A DNA stretch of 64,000 bases from Anaerostipes sp. (GCF_018381315.1 NZ_JAGZSD010000004.1:1-64000); one strand, 5' to 3'; positions 51,293-60,370 are shown, counted from the first letter of the stretch. Numbers and translations: made by a program. The notes: a model not told the origin generated them from the letters alone.

Positions 51293-52255
51293 TTATTTAC
51301 AATATCCGGTCTGGAAATCCACTACATGGCAGAGTTCTTCTCCCTGCAGATATCTTCTGACATTTTCCACGGCAATGTCCCCAATAAAATCCAGTGTCTG
51401 AGGAAGATGGAAGTCTCCTGAGATATGGGGTGTAATCACCGCATTTTTAATATTCCAAAGCCGGTGTTCCTGCGGCAGCGGTTCAGGATTTGTCACATCC
51501 AGCCCTGCCGCATAGATCTCTCCTGTGATCAGTGCATTGCACAGTGCCTCCGTGTCCACGGCATTTCCGCGTCCTGCATTCATAAACACAGCGCTCTTTT
51601 TCATTCGTTTAAACTGCTGCCCGCTGAATACACTGCGGGTCACAGGTGTGTTGGGAAGAATGGAGACAACTACATCCGCCTTTGGCAGCAGCTCATCAAG
51701 TTCCTCCATCGTATGCAGCTCATCAATCCCCTCCGGGCACTCACCGATTCTGCGCTTTATTCCAATCACATAAGAATCCAGTGCCTTCATCATTTTGGCA
51801 AATGATAATCCGATATTTCCAAGGCCTGCAATCAGCACTGTGTTCCCGGTCAGTGATAAAACCTGCCCTTCATCTGCCCAGTCACAACGGTTCTGGTTAT
51901 CCCGGTATACATGCAGTTTTTTCTGTATAGACATCAGTACAGCAAACAGGTGCTCTCCCACGGCTTTTCCGTATGCCCCGGTAGCACTGGTCATGATGGT
52001 TTTGTCATGCAGGATATTTACCCCCATATAGGCATCAGTTCCGGAGGAATTCAGCTGTAAAAGCTCCAGATTTTCTGACATGCCGATCATCCAGGCCGGA
52101 ACGTTCCCGATGATGATATTCGCCTGCTGTACCATCTCTTTGCTGACATCCTCATAGGAAGAATAAATTATTTCACATTCCGGAGAAACTTCTTTCAGCT
52201 TTTCTTTATATGTATCTCTCATAGGAACTACGGTCAAAATCTTTTTCTTTATCAT
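51293..52255 (-). CDS. D-2-hydroxyacid dehydrogenase
   Basis: 320 residues. The NAD-binding loop is VLIAGLGNIGLSFAKMM, and catalytic residues are visible: Arg in VFMNAGRGNAVD, Glu near LDVTNPEPLP and His in VITPHISGD. It belongs to the phosphoglycerate-dehydrogenase-like superfamily. ATG 52255 follows AGAGGAGAATCGAT. It is divergent from a PfkB-type kinase 68 bases away, suggesting shared control of a sugar-acid or hydroxy-acid pathway. The substrate is unknown. Confidence 0.88.
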   Translation of the reverse strand: MIKKKILTVVPMRDTYKEKLKEVSPECEIIYSSYEDVSKEMVQQANIIIGNVPAWMIGMSENLELLQLNSSGTDAYMGVNILHDKTIMTSATGAYGKAVGEHLFAVLMSIQKKLHVYRDNQNRCDWADEGQVLSLTGNTVLIAGLGNIGLSFAKMMKALDSYVIGIKRRIGECPEGIDELHTMEELDELLPKADVVVSILPNTPVTRSVFSGQQFKRMKKSAVFMNAGRGNAVDTEALCNALITGEIYAAGLDVTNPEPLPQEHRLWNIKNAVITPHISGDFHLPQTLDFIGDIAVENVRRYLQGEELCHVVDFQTGYCK

Positions 52256-52323
52256 ATCGATTCTCCTCTATCCTGTTTTATTTTTAGGGATTTTATTATA
52301 TCATAAGGCATGGAGGAAAAAAT

Positions 52324-53232
52324 ATGAACCAAAAAAAGAAAATTTTAATCATCGGCTCATCTGTTGCCGATGTTCTTATAGATGTGGAACGGTTTCCTGC
52401 GCCCGGAGAAGATTTGCATATCTTAAATCAGCAGCTCTGCATCGGCGGATGTGCCTTTAATGTATCCGATATCATCCGGCATTTTCAGGTGCCGCATCTG
52501 CTGTTTTCTCCGGCAGGCACCGGAATCTACGGGGATTTTATCAGAAATGAATGGGAAAAACGTGGAATTGTCTCCATACTGCCAGTGCCGGACCTTGACA
52601 ACGGCTGCTGTTACTGCTTTGTTGACCAGTCAGGTGAGCGGACCTTCGCTTCTTATCACGGTGCTGAATATCTGTTTGAAAAAGAGTGGTTTGAGCTGAT
52701 CGATGCTTCCCAATACGACACAGCCTATGTATGCGGGCTGGAAATTGAAGAAAAAACCGGGGAACACATCGTTTCTTTTTTAGAACAGCACACGCACATC
52801 AGCGTATACTATGCCCCGGGCCCGAGAATTGATAAACAGCCGAAAGATCTGATGAGGCGCCTGTTTGCCCTTCATCCCACCGTACATTTAAATAAATCTG
52901 AAGCCATCCTGCTGTCGGGTGAGACGGATCCGCAGCATGCTGCCATGGCCGTCAGCCAAATGACAGGTCAGGATGTGATCATCACTTTGGGAAAAGACGG
53001 GGCTTACTGCCTGGAGAATGGCAGCGGAGTCTTTCTTCCGTCCAGAAAGGCAAAACAAGTGGACGCCACCGGAGCCGGTGACGCCCACATAGGAGCTGTT
53101 ATGGCACTTAAAAAGCTTGGATTTACGCTTTCCGATGCGGCCGCCAAAGCCAATCTGGTTTCTGCGGCTGTTGTTGAGAAAAAAGGTGCTTCCTTGGATC
53201 ATAAAACATTTCTTCAATGCTTTACAAAATGA
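52324..53232 (+). CDS. PfkB-family carbohydrate kinase
   Basis: 302 residues: ILIIGSSVADVLIDVERFPAP (start), LCIGGCAFNVSDII and the C-terminal VDATGAGDAHIGAVMALKK with the catalytic Asp. The family phosphorylates ribose, deoxyribose, fructose or nucleosides. It lies next to a DeoR/DeoC group and its stop overlaps the DeoR gene by 11 bases on the other strand, so a deoxysugar kinase is a reasonable guess. GGAGGAAAAAAT precedes ATG 52324. Confidence 0.87.
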   Translation: MNQKKKILIIGSSVADVLIDVERFPAPGEDLHILNQQLCIGGCAFNVSDIIRHFQVPHLLFSPAGTGIYGDFIRNEWEKRGIVSILPVPDLDNGCCYCFVDQSGERTFASYHGAEYLFEKEWFELIDASQYDTAYVCGLEIEEKTGEHIVSFLEQHTHISVYYAPGPRIDKQPKDLMRRLFALHPTVHLNKSEAILLSGETDPQHAAMAVSQMTGQDVIITLGKDGAYCLENGSGVFLPSRKAKQVDATGAGDAHIGAVMALKKLGFTLSDAAAKANLVSAAVVEKKGASLDHKTFLQCFTK

Positions 53233-53980
53233 CGGTCCCCAGGTTTTCAAAGGCTTCCCTCAGTTCATCTTCCAGCGGTTTGTCCAGGATAAAGCCGTCA
53301 AACTCTTCTATTTTTGCATAGGAGCAGATGGTCCGTTTTCCAATCTTGGATGTATCGCAGACAAGATAATTCTGGTCTGCAGAGGCCATCATTTCTTTTT
53401 TGATTTCTGCCTGGTCCATATTAGGAGTTGTCGCTCCTTTAGACAGGGAAACACCATCCGATGACATAAAGGCTTTTTCAACGGATATATTTTCAAGAAA
53501 TTTCATCCCCATACTGCCCACCGTACTTTCAAAGGCAGTCCGCACATGCCCTCCGATGAGGATTAGATAGATCCCTTCCATCTTTTGAAGCTCCATGGCA
53601 GCGGGCAGGTCATTGGTCACAACTGTCAGTTTCTTTGCATCCTTTAAAAGCTTTGCAAGTTCCAGCATGGTTGTTCCGCTGTCTAACAAAATTGTATCCC
53701 CATCCTTTATCATTGTTCTGGCTTTTAACGCTGCATTCTGCTTTTCTTTCAGATATTTCTGCTTTCTTGCGGCGATTGATTCTTCCACGTTTAAAATATC
53801 ATCATTGAGCAGTGCTCCTCCATGGGTCCTCGTAAGCCTCCCTGCCTTTTCCAGTTCCATCAGGTAGGTGCGGACCGTCGTTCCGCTCACATGAAACCGT
53901 TCAGAAAGTTCAGCGCTGCTCACCCTTTTATTTTCCTTTAATAGTCTCATGATCTCTTCTTTTCGTTCTTCTGCAAACAT
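53222..53980 (-). CDS. DeoR-family regulator
   Basis: 252 residues. RKEEIMRLLKENKRVSSAEL, SERFHVSGTTVRTYLMELEK is the helix-turn-helix; the sensor domain has ILLDSGTTMLELAKLL and VVTNDLPAAMEL, typical of sugar-phosphate-sensing DeoR proteins. It is the last gene of deoC-idh-deoR, 24 bases after the dehydrogenase gene, so it likely controls that operon via the direct repeats at 55721. AGGAGGACCGT precedes ATG 53980. Confidence 0.88.
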   Translation of the reverse strand: MFAEERKEEIMRLLKENKRVSSAELSERFHVSGTTVRTYLMELEKAGRLTRTHGGALLNDDILNVEESIAARKQKYLKEKQNAALKARTMIKDGDTILLDSGTTMLELAKLLKDAKKLTVVTNDLPAAMELQKMEGIYLILIGGHVRTAFESTVGSMGMKFLENISVEKAFMSSDGVSLSKGATTPNMDQAEIKKEMMASADQNYLVCDTSKIGKRTICSYAKIEEFDGFILDKPLEDELREAFENLGTVIL

Positions 53981-54004
53981 ACGGTCCTCCTGTCAGTCTC
54001 TTTT

Positions 54005-55018
54005 TTATAATTCTACAATCTTTTTATTCACAATAGATTCATTTCCGGCTTTTACGATCCTTACGGCCATCTTTCCGTCATAACCGCTGCACTCCACAGG
54101 TGTATCGTTTATAATAGAACGTATAAAGCTCCGGTCTTCAGCTAAATAAGCATCCTTGAACAGGAATTTCCAGCTCCTTGTAGTCGGGCGCTTCAGTTCA
54201 TGGTTCGGGGTACAGGTAAGGATTTTCTTTTCATGGATATCTCCAAGACAGATCACTCCCTTTGTTCCCAGGATCTCCACCCTTGCATCATATCCGTACT
54301 GGACATACTGGGCTCCTTCCACACAGGCATGAATTCCGTTTGCAAACTCCCCGGTCATGATGACATTGTCATAGAAGTCCGGATACTGTTCGGCAATCTC
54401 TTTATTTCTGAAATTCCCTCCTATGGCGTAGACGCTTTTAAGCTCACTTTCTGCAAACCACCGGACGGTATCAATGTCATGGCTGCTTACCTCTGCCAAA
54501 GGCCCGTTGCTCTTTTTAATATCGTACATCCATTCTTTGGGCTTGCTCGGCCCTCTGGAATGAGATTTCACTAAGACAATATCTCCGATCTCCCCTTCTG
54601 CGATCATCCGTTTTGCCTCCTGGAAGCTCTCATCAAAACGGCGCATAAATCCGATCTGCAGCTTTACTTTGTTTTCTTCTGCAGCCTTGATCATCTCATC
54701 GCATTCTTCCTCATTCATAGCCATCGGCTTCTCGCAAAAGATATGTTTCTTTGCTTCGGCTGCAGCCACTGCAATCTCTTTATGGTACTTGGTCGGCGTT
54801 ACAATATACACTGCATGGATCTCTTCATTTTTCAGAACTTCCCTGTAATCTGTGTAATACAGCTCAATGCCAAGTTCCTCTGCCGCATTTTTTGCTGTTT
54901 CTTCCACCGGGTCACAGACTGCGATTATTTTCGCATTAGGAACACTTCCTGTATAATTGTGCGCATGGACCATACCGGCCCTTCCGGAACCAATCAGACA
55001 TACCTTGATTTCTTTCAT
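54005..55018 (-). CDS. Gfo/Idh/MocA-family oxidoreductase
   Basis: 337 residues: Rossmann loop KVCLIGSGRAGMVHAHNY, the IFCEKPMAMNEEE element with the family Lys, GFMRRFDESF, and SSHDIDTVRWFAE. It is in one operon with DeoC upstream and DeoR downstream. It probably oxidises a sugar or polyol, with the aldolase acting on a product. GGGGAGGAAAAGAG precedes ATG 55018. It is distinct from the iolG-type enzyme at 3469. Confidence 0.88.
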   Translation of the reverse strand: MKEIKVCLIGSGRAGMVHAHNYTGSVPNAKIIAVCDPVEETAKNAAEELGIELYYTDYREVLKNEEIHAVYIVTPTKYHKEIAVAAAEAKKHIFCEKPMAMNEEECDEMIKAAEENKVKLQIGFMRRFDESFQEAKRMIAEGEIGDIVLVKSHSRGPSKPKEWMYDIKKSNGPLAEVSSHDIDTVRWFAESELKSVYAIGGNFRNKEIAEQYPDFYDNVIMTGEFANGIHACVEGAQYVQYGYDARVEILGTKGVICLGDIHEKKILTCTPNHELKRPTTRSWKFLFKDAYLAEDRSFIRSIINDTPVECSGYDGKMAVRIVKAGNESIVNKKIVEL

Positions 55019-55033
55019 TCTCTTTTCCTCCCC

Positions 55034-55705
55034 TTATTTCTGCATCTCTTTTACAATCTCAACACCTGCACTCGTTCCAAGCCGTTCTGCACCGGCTTCG
55101 ATCATTGCCAATGCAGTTTTAAGATCTCTGATACCTCCTGCAGCCTTTACTTTTACTGCATCACCCACAACAGATTTCATCAGTTTCACATCTTTCACTG
55201 TTGCTCCTCCGGTTCCAAAACCTGTGGAGGTTTTTATAAAATCCGGCCTTACTTCTGTTGCAATTTCTGCAGCTTTTTGTATTTCTTCATCCGTAAGATA
55301 GCAGTTTTCAAAGATCACTTTGCTGATGACTCCCGCTTTTCTGCATACGTCCACGATCTGCTTCATCTCTTCTTTTATGTACTCATAATTCTTATTTTTT
55401 ACTTCCGCCACGTTGATCACATAGTCAATCTCATCGGCTCCTTTTTCTATGGCGTCTTTCGTTTCAAAGACCTTACACTCAAGTGTGGTCTGACCTAATG
55501 GAAATCCGATGGCTGCTCCCACATGCACAGGACTTCCGTCCAGCAATTCTTTGCAAAGTTTAATCTGTGCCGGATTAATCGCTACCATCTTAAACTGGTA
55601 TTCCCTCGCCTCGCTGCAAAGCTTTTCAAACATTGCAGTATCTGCAAATGCTTTTAAATTTGTATGATCCACCATGCCTGCCAACTGTTCTGCCGTAATC
55701 TCCAT
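55034..55705 (-). CDS. deoC: deoxyribose-phosphate aldolase (second DeoC)
   Basis: 223 residues. VDHTNLKAFADTAMFEKLC, IGFPLGQTTLECKV, ADEIDYVINVAEVKN, then VIFENCYLT, FIKTSTGFGTGGATVK with the Schiff-base Lys and VKAAGGIRDL. It makes acetaldehyde and glyceraldehyde-3-phosphate from deoxyribose-5-phosphate by default. ATG 55705 follows GGAGGGCGCAGAA; the earlier ATG at 55720 is less likely. It heads the operon with the Gfo/Idh and DeoR genes. The other DeoC (19942) is clearly different. Confidence 0.9.
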   Translation of the reverse strand: MEITAEQLAGMVDHTNLKAFADTAMFEKLCSEAREYQFKMVAINPAQIKLCKELLDGSPVHVGAAIGFPLGQTTLECKVFETKDAIEKGADEIDYVINVAEVKNKNYEYIKEEMKQIVDVCRKAGVISKVIFENCYLTDEEIQKAAEIATEVRPDFIKTSTGFGTGGATVKDVKLMKSVVGDAVKVKAAGGIRDLKTALAMIEAGAERLGTSAGVEIVKEMQK

Positions 55706-55720
55706 TTCTGCGCCCTCCAT

Positions 55721-55794
55721 TTCGTTTACCTGCGTTATATTTTGTTTACTTGTGTTTATAACCTTATGTTACCATAGGTAATATACAAAAGCAA
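55721..55794 (-). promoter_or_regulatory. promoter and direct-repeat operator of the deoC operon
   Basis: Minus-strand TTGCTT (55789-55794), 17 bases, TAACAT (55766-55771). On the plus strand TTCGTTTACCTGCGTTATA (55721-55739) and TTTGTTTACTTGTGTTTATA (55741-55760) form a direct repeat 20 bp apart, i.e. two helical turns, typical of DeoR-family sites. Confidence 0.6.
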
Positions 55795-55935
55795 TACATA
55801 ATAGAACAAAAGAAAACAAAAGTTTTCGTAAGTACTTTTAAACACAGAATTCAATAAGTATGTAAGAAGAAATGACGGTATTATCCTAGCATGATATAGT
55901 TATATTATAAAAAGGGGATTTGCGGAGGAAATATT

Positions 55936-56355
55936 ATGATAAGAAAATCAACAGTAAATGACATTGATATTATTATGGATATTTGGTTAAGTACAAATAT
56001 AAAAGCCCATAGTTTTATATCTGATGAATACTGGAAAAACCACTTTGAAGAAGTGAGAACTGCTATTTCAGAAGCCGAAGTATATGTTTTCGAAGATGTT
56101 GTAATAAAAGGATTTGTAGGGGTAATTGAAAACTATATTGCGGGTATCTTTGTAAAAGAAGAATTTCAATCCCAAGGTATAGGAAATGAGCTTATTCAGT
56201 TTTTACAGAATTCGAAATGTGAGCTTGTTTTGGATGTGTATGAAAAGAATAAAAAGGCAGTTGATTTTTATATAAAACACAATTTTAAAATATCTCAAAA
56301 GGGAACCGAGAAAGAAACAAATCATATGGAATATCAAATGATTTGGAAAAAATAA
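55936..56355 (+). CDS. GNAT N-acetyltransferase
   Basis: 139 residues: MIRKSTVNDIDIIMDIWLST at the start, IAGIFVKEEFQSQGIGNELI as the acetyl-CoA loop and VDFYIKHNFK near the end. It resembles the YjaB-like group. The ribosome site GGAGGAAATATT precedes ATG 55936. The gene is much more A/T-rich than its neighbours (codons such as ATA, AAA, TTA), which suggests a different origin. The substrate is unknown. Confidence 0.85.
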   Translation: MIRKSTVNDIDIIMDIWLSTNIKAHSFISDEYWKNHFEEVRTAISEAEVYVFEDVVIKGFVGVIENYIAGIFVKEEFQSQGIGNELIQFLQNSKCELVLDVYEKNKKAVDFYIKHNFKISQKGTEKETNHMEYQMIWKK

Positions 56356-56362
56356 TATGAAG

Positions 56363-56405
56363 AAAGAAGAGTCCTGAAAGGTTTTCTCTCACAGACTCTT
56401 CTTTT
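56363..56405. terminator. bidirectional terminator between GNAT and molybdenum-hydroxylase genes
   Basis: AAAGAAGAGTC, a 20-base loop, GACTCTTCTTTT. The A/T-flanked stem serves the two convergent genes. Confidence 0.8.
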
Positions 56406-56426
56406 GTAAATTATTTTTCAGTTTTG

Positions 56427-58703
56427 TTATCTGTCTTTCATTCCCATATAGATCTTCTCAGCCGTGACCGGAAGTTCTCTGACACGTACTCCTGTCGCAT
56501 TATATACTGCCTCTGCAATAGCCGGGTTCGGAGTATTAATGACAATTTCTCCTATGGATTTTGCCCCAAACGGCCCGGTCGGCTCATAGCTGCTCTGGAA
56601 TTCTACCCGGATATTTCCGATATCCTGTCTTGTAGGAATCTTATACTGCATAAAAGAATTGGCTGATGTTTTTCCTTTCTCATTGTAAAGGATCTCCTCA
56701 TATAAAGCCATTCCGATTCCCTGTGCCAGGCCTCCCTCGGTCTGAACTCTTGCCAGATTTGGATTAATGACAGTTCCGCAGTCCACAACGGCAGCAAAAT
56801 CAATCAGCTCCACTGCCCCTGTCTCCATATCCACTTCCACCTCTGCGGCTCCTGCCATAAACGGCGGCGGAGATGTAGGAGAATAGTGGGATTCGCTGGC
56901 CTGAAGTGCTTCCTCATTTCCGCACATAACCTGATTCCCTATGTCTTTTAATGAAACTTCTTTTCCGCTTTCCGGGTGGAACACTCTTTTTCCGTCAAAC
57001 TCTGCTTCCTCCAGAGGACATGACAAATACTGGGCACCTTTTTTAAGGATCTTTTCTTTTAATACCTCACAAGTCTTCACCACTGCCATCCCGGTCACAT
57101 AGGTGGTACTGGATGCATAAGAACCCGTGTCATACGGAGAGACATCCGTATCCACTCCATGTACCACAATCTGATCCATATCACAGTCCAGACAGTCTGC
57201 CGCCATCTGGGCAAGAATTGTATCACATCCGGTTCCCATATCAGAAGCCCCGATGATCAGACTGTAAAAGCCGTCATCATTTACTTTAATCGTAACCGCA
57301 GCTGTGTCCACGTTGGAAATTCCGGAACCCTGCATAGCCAATGCCAGTCCCACACCTCTGACCTTCCCGTTGCCCATGTCTTTTCTTGGATATTTTTCAT
57401 CCCATGAGATCATTTCTTTTACACGTTCTACGCATTGGTCCAGTGCACAGCTGGTGGCTGTCTCTCCATAGTAAGCAGGCATCTTCTGCCCTTCTCTCAC
57501 CATGTTCAGCTCTTTTAATCTGACCGGATCCATTCCCATCTTGTGGGCCAGTTCATTTACCGCAGATTCAACAGCAAAAATACCCTGGGTGGCTCCGTAT
57601 CCCCGGTAAGCCCCAGCGGACATTACATTCGTATAAACTACATCATAGGCAAAACGGAATGCTTCGGTCTTCCCATACAGAGGAATTGATTTATGTCCGG
57701 ACAGCCCGACCGTCGTCGGACCATGTTCTCCATATGCCCCTGTGTTTGAAAGCGTATATACATCAATCCCCTTGATAATTCCATTTTCATCTGCTCCGAT
57801 ACGCACAGTAACTTCCATCTCATGCCGGGGGCTGGATGCAATAAAAGATTCTTCTCTTGTATAGACAATCTTTGCAGGTTTGCCTGTCTTTATAGTTACC
57901 AGTGCCGGATAAACTTCCGTAACAACCGTCTGCTTTGCCCCGAAGCCGCCGCCGATTCTCGGCTTCACTACGCGGATCTTTGACTTGGGAATATCCAAAG
58001 CATGAGATAAAATCCTTCTCACATGGAATGTAACCTGCGTGGAAGACACCACGTTGAGCCTTCCGTATGCATCCAGATGTGTAAACGTACAGAAGTTTTC
58101 CATCATAGCCTGCTGGTTTGCTTTTGTGTGGTATGTCTCCTCCACATAATATTTACAGTCATTCAGCACCTGGTCAATATCGCCTTCCTGTGTCTCATTG
58201 TGGGCACAGAGATTTCTTTTATTGTCTGCACCCACTTCACAGAGCGCTTTCCAGTTTTCTTCCGGATGAACCAGAATGTCATGATCTTTTGCTTTCCGGA
58301 AATCCAGTACGGGCTCCAGCACCTCGTATTCTACTTTTACAAGTTTCATGGCTTTTTCCACTGCTTTTTCAGAAACACCTGCAATAATTGCTGCCGCATC
58401 TCCGACAAAACGCATCCGGTCATCTAAAATCCTTCGGTCATAGGGACTTGGCTCCGGATAGGTCTGCCCGGCCATGGTAAATCTTTTGTCAGGGCAGTCC
58501 TCATGGGTCAGGATACACTCAATCCCCGGAACTTTTAACGCCCGCTCCGTTTCGATATTCTTTATCACTGCATGTGCATATGGACTTCTTAAAACCTTCA
58601 CGATCAGACAGTCTTTCGGCGCCAGATCATCTGTGTAGACAGGTTTTCCGGTCACCAATGCCATGGAATCGACCTTAGGGACAGAAGTATTGACTGAATT
58701 CAT
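56427..58703 (-). CDS. xanthine-dehydrogenase-type molybdopterin subunit
   Basis: 758 residues of the Mo-binding large subunit. GKPVYTDDLAPKD (start of the domain), RIGGGFGAKQTV (cofactor binding), AYRGYGATQGIFAVE, QGSGISNVDTAAV, TGSYASSTTYVTG, and the catalytic Glu in GPFGAKSIGE are visible. The enzyme hydroxylates a purine or another heterocycle. It is the third gene of an FAD/2Fe-2S/Mo operon and starts 1 base after the 2Fe-2S gene. No XdhC-type chaperone or selenium genes are in the window. Confidence 0.92.
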   Translation of the reverse strand: MNSVNTSVPKVDSMALVTGKPVYTDDLAPKDCLIVKVLRSPYAHAVIKNIETERALKVPGIECILTHEDCPDKRFTMAGQTYPEPSPYDRRILDDRMRFVGDAAAIIAGVSEKAVEKAMKLVKVEYEVLEPVLDFRKAKDHDILVHPEENWKALCEVGADNKRNLCAHNETQEGDIDQVLNDCKYYVEETYHTKANQQAMMENFCTFTHLDAYGRLNVVSSTQVTFHVRRILSHALDIPKSKIRVVKPRIGGGFGAKQTVVTEVYPALVTIKTGKPAKIVYTREESFIASSPRHEMEVTVRIGADENGIIKGIDVYTLSNTGAYGEHGPTTVGLSGHKSIPLYGKTEAFRFAYDVVYTNVMSAGAYRGYGATQGIFAVESAVNELAHKMGMDPVRLKELNMVREGQKMPAYYGETATSCALDQCVERVKEMISWDEKYPRKDMGNGKVRGVGLALAMQGSGISNVDTAAVTIKVNDDGFYSLIIGASDMGTGCDTILAQMAADCLDCDMDQIVVHGVDTDVSPYDTGSYASSTTYVTGMAVVKTCEVLKEKILKKGAQYLSCPLEEAEFDGKRVFHPESGKEVSLKDIGNQVMCGNEEALQASESHYSPTSPPPFMAGAAEVEVDMETGAVELIDFAAVVDCGTVINPNLARVQTEGGLAQGIGMALYEEILYNEKGKTSANSFMQYKIPTRQDIGNIRVEFQSSYEPTGPFGAKSIGEIVINTPNPAIAEAVYNATGVRVRELPVTAEKIYMGMKDR

Positions 58704-58704
58704 G

Positions 58705-59163
58705 TTACTGTCCTCCTTTTTCTTTCATATAATTCTGAATAGCCCTCATCTGGCCTTCATATCCGGAACACCGGCAGAGATTCCCTGCCAGATACTCTTT
58801 GATTTCTTCAATAGACGGGTCTTTAAGCTCTCTCATCATTGCAATCACATTCATGATAAAACCCGGAGAACAGTATCCGCACTGTTCAGCTCCTTCTTTT
58901 GCAAGGAAACTTCCAAAATCCGTAGCCTCCTGCTGAATTCCTTCCAGAGTAGTAACCTCCCTGCCTTCTGCTCTTGCTGCCGGCATGGCACAGGACAGAC
59001 ACGGTTTTCCGTCAATCAGTACCGTACACAGTCCGCAGTTCGTTGTATCACAGCCTCTTTTCACGCTATAACATCCCATATCTCTCAATAAATCCAGCAG
59101 CATGCAGTCCGGTTCAATATCGGCTGCCGCCGGCTTTCCATTTAATTGAAAATTAACTTTCAT
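58705..59163 (-). CDS. 2Fe-2S subunit of the molybdenum hydroxylase
   Basis: 152 residues with both clusters: the plant-type motif (GCDTTNCGLCTVLIDGKPCLSC) and the C-terminal four-helix motif (CGYCSPGFIMN, NLCRCSGYEG). It relays electrons from the Mo site to the FAD subunit. It lies 2 bases after the FAD gene and 1 base before the large subunit gene. Confidence 0.93.
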   Translation of the reverse strand: MKVNFQLNGKPAAADIEPDCMLLDLLRDMGCYSVKRGCDTTNCGLCTVLIDGKPCLSCAMPAARAEGREVTTLEGIQQEATDFGSFLAKEGAEQCGYCSPGFIMNVIAMMRELKDPSIEEIKEYLAGNLCRCSGYEGQMRAIQNYMKEKGGQ

Positions 59164-59165
59164 CC

Positions 59166-59951
59166 TTAAACTTCCTCCAATACAGCATTTGCGGCCCGCC
59201 TTATGAGAACCTTTGCCACCGCTTCCCGGTACTCGCTGCTGCCTCTCATATTGCTTCCAAACTTCATTCCGGATACTGCCTTTTCGGCCAGAGTATCCTC
59301 CGATTCTCCGTGAATAACAGCAAGCTCAGCTTTGGCCGGCCTTGCTCCCACAGAAACATACCATGTATCATCTTTTTTTGATACGGCACAGGCAACTGTG
59401 GGAAAATCTGTTTTTGTTGCCCGCTGAGATATATAAGCAGCTCTGCGTCCATCCTTTTTAATGATGATTTTCTCTAAAATATCACGGTCACGTTTCCGGT
59501 CAGCAAATTCTGCCAACGTCATTTTGCCTGCATGGACCAGCACCACTTCCGTGTTAAGGGCAAGCAGACAGGTCAGCACATCAGAAAATCCAAATCTGCC
59601 GTAAATACTTCCTCCTGCTGTTGCCTGGTTCCTGAACTGGACGCCTACGATATGCCGTACACTTTCTCTCACTGCTCCGTGAAAATAAGACTCAAGTCCC
59701 GGATGGGTCTCCAGGCTTCTTAAAGAACACATAGCTCCTATCTCAAATACTTCTTCTGTTTCCTTAATATAGTCTAAAACAAGTCCGGACAAATCAATGG
59801 CGTTTTGTATCCGCGGGGAACAGAGCCTCAGCCACATCATTCCTCCAAGCACACGGTTTGTCTTCTTTTGGTTCAGCTCATATGCCTCCGAAAGACTTTC
59901 CGGCCTTAAATAATTTGCTATCGTTACCAATTCAATCTCCTCCATCGTCAT
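59166..59951 (-). CDS. FAD-binding subunit of the molybdenum hydroxylase
   Basis: 261 residues: FAD loop TNRVLGGMMWLRL with GVQFRNQATAGGSIYGRFGFSDV and the C-terminal VSVGARPAKAEL. First gene of the operon. No convincing Shine-Dalgarno precedes ATG 59951 (or the second ATG at 59945), which is unusual here. Its leader instead holds a perfect 10-bp inverted repeat. It passes electrons to an unknown acceptor. Confidence 0.9.
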   Translation of the reverse strand: MTMEEIELVTIANYLRPESLSEAYELNQKKTNRVLGGMMWLRLCSPRIQNAIDLSGLVLDYIKETEEVFEIGAMCSLRSLETHPGLESYFHGAVRESVRHIVGVQFRNQATAGGSIYGRFGFSDVLTCLLALNTEVVLVHAGKMTLAEFADRKRDRDILEKIIIKKDGRRAAYISQRATKTDFPTVACAVSKKDDTWYVSVGARPAKAELAVIHGESEDTLAEKAVSGMKFGSNMRGSSEYREAVAKVLIRRAANAVLEEV

Positions 59952-59964
59952 TCGTTAAAATCAA

Positions 59965-60001
59965 TTTCTGTCCGACACATTTCTTCGTTTCCGGACAGAA
60001 A
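59965..60001 (-). promoter_or_regulatory. inverted repeat in the molybdenum-hydroxylase leader
   Basis: TTTCTGTCCG (59965-59974), 17-base spacer, CGGACAGAAA (59992-60001). Perfect arms. It lies 13-50 bases before the first gene of the operon, so either a regulator site or an RNA hairpin. Confidence 0.6.
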
Positions 60002-60176
60002 ACACTAATTTATACTTTAACATAGAAATAAGAAAGGACGAAAGAGTTTTTTTATAAAATCCATATGTATCCTGTATATTTGCAGATAATGGATGGCAGC
60101 GTATGCTTTTGCGCAGAGAAAAACTTTCTATTGTCAATAGTCACAGTATTTTTATGTTTTTTTCGTTATACTATAC

Positions 60177-60192
60177 AAACTTAATCAAGTTT
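60177..60192. repeat. AAACTTAATCAAGTTT palindrome
   Basis: Perfect arms of 6 with a 4-base centre. A related sequence (ACTTAATCAATCAAGTTTAT) occurs at 60252-60271. Both lie in the 437-base gap between the divergent operons and could be sites for one regulator, perhaps the Rrf2 protein encoded downstream. Confidence 0.35.
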
Positions 60193-60301
60193 ATTCCAAA
60201 CATATTTACATCTTCAAATCACAGGTATATACTGGAATCAAGATATACTTTACTTAATCAATCAAGTTTATATTTTTGATGTTTCTATCATATGATCTTT
60301 A

Positions 60302-60370
60302 GTACCTTATGGTGTGTATCACGTCTGCCCGGAGGGCATGAGGAACAGGGGCGTGTCCCAGAGGGTACCG
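60302..60370 (+). ncRNA. candidate structured leader of the fusion gene
   Basis: GTACC (60302-60306) pairs with GGTAC (60364-60368), enclosing a GTG-x-CAC stem, GCCC-GGA-GGGC and GGG-GCGTGT-CCC hairpins. The layout is like a compact multibranch riboswitch-type RNA directly before the ribosome site. I do not recognise a named class, and the pairings are read by eye. Confidence 0.35.
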
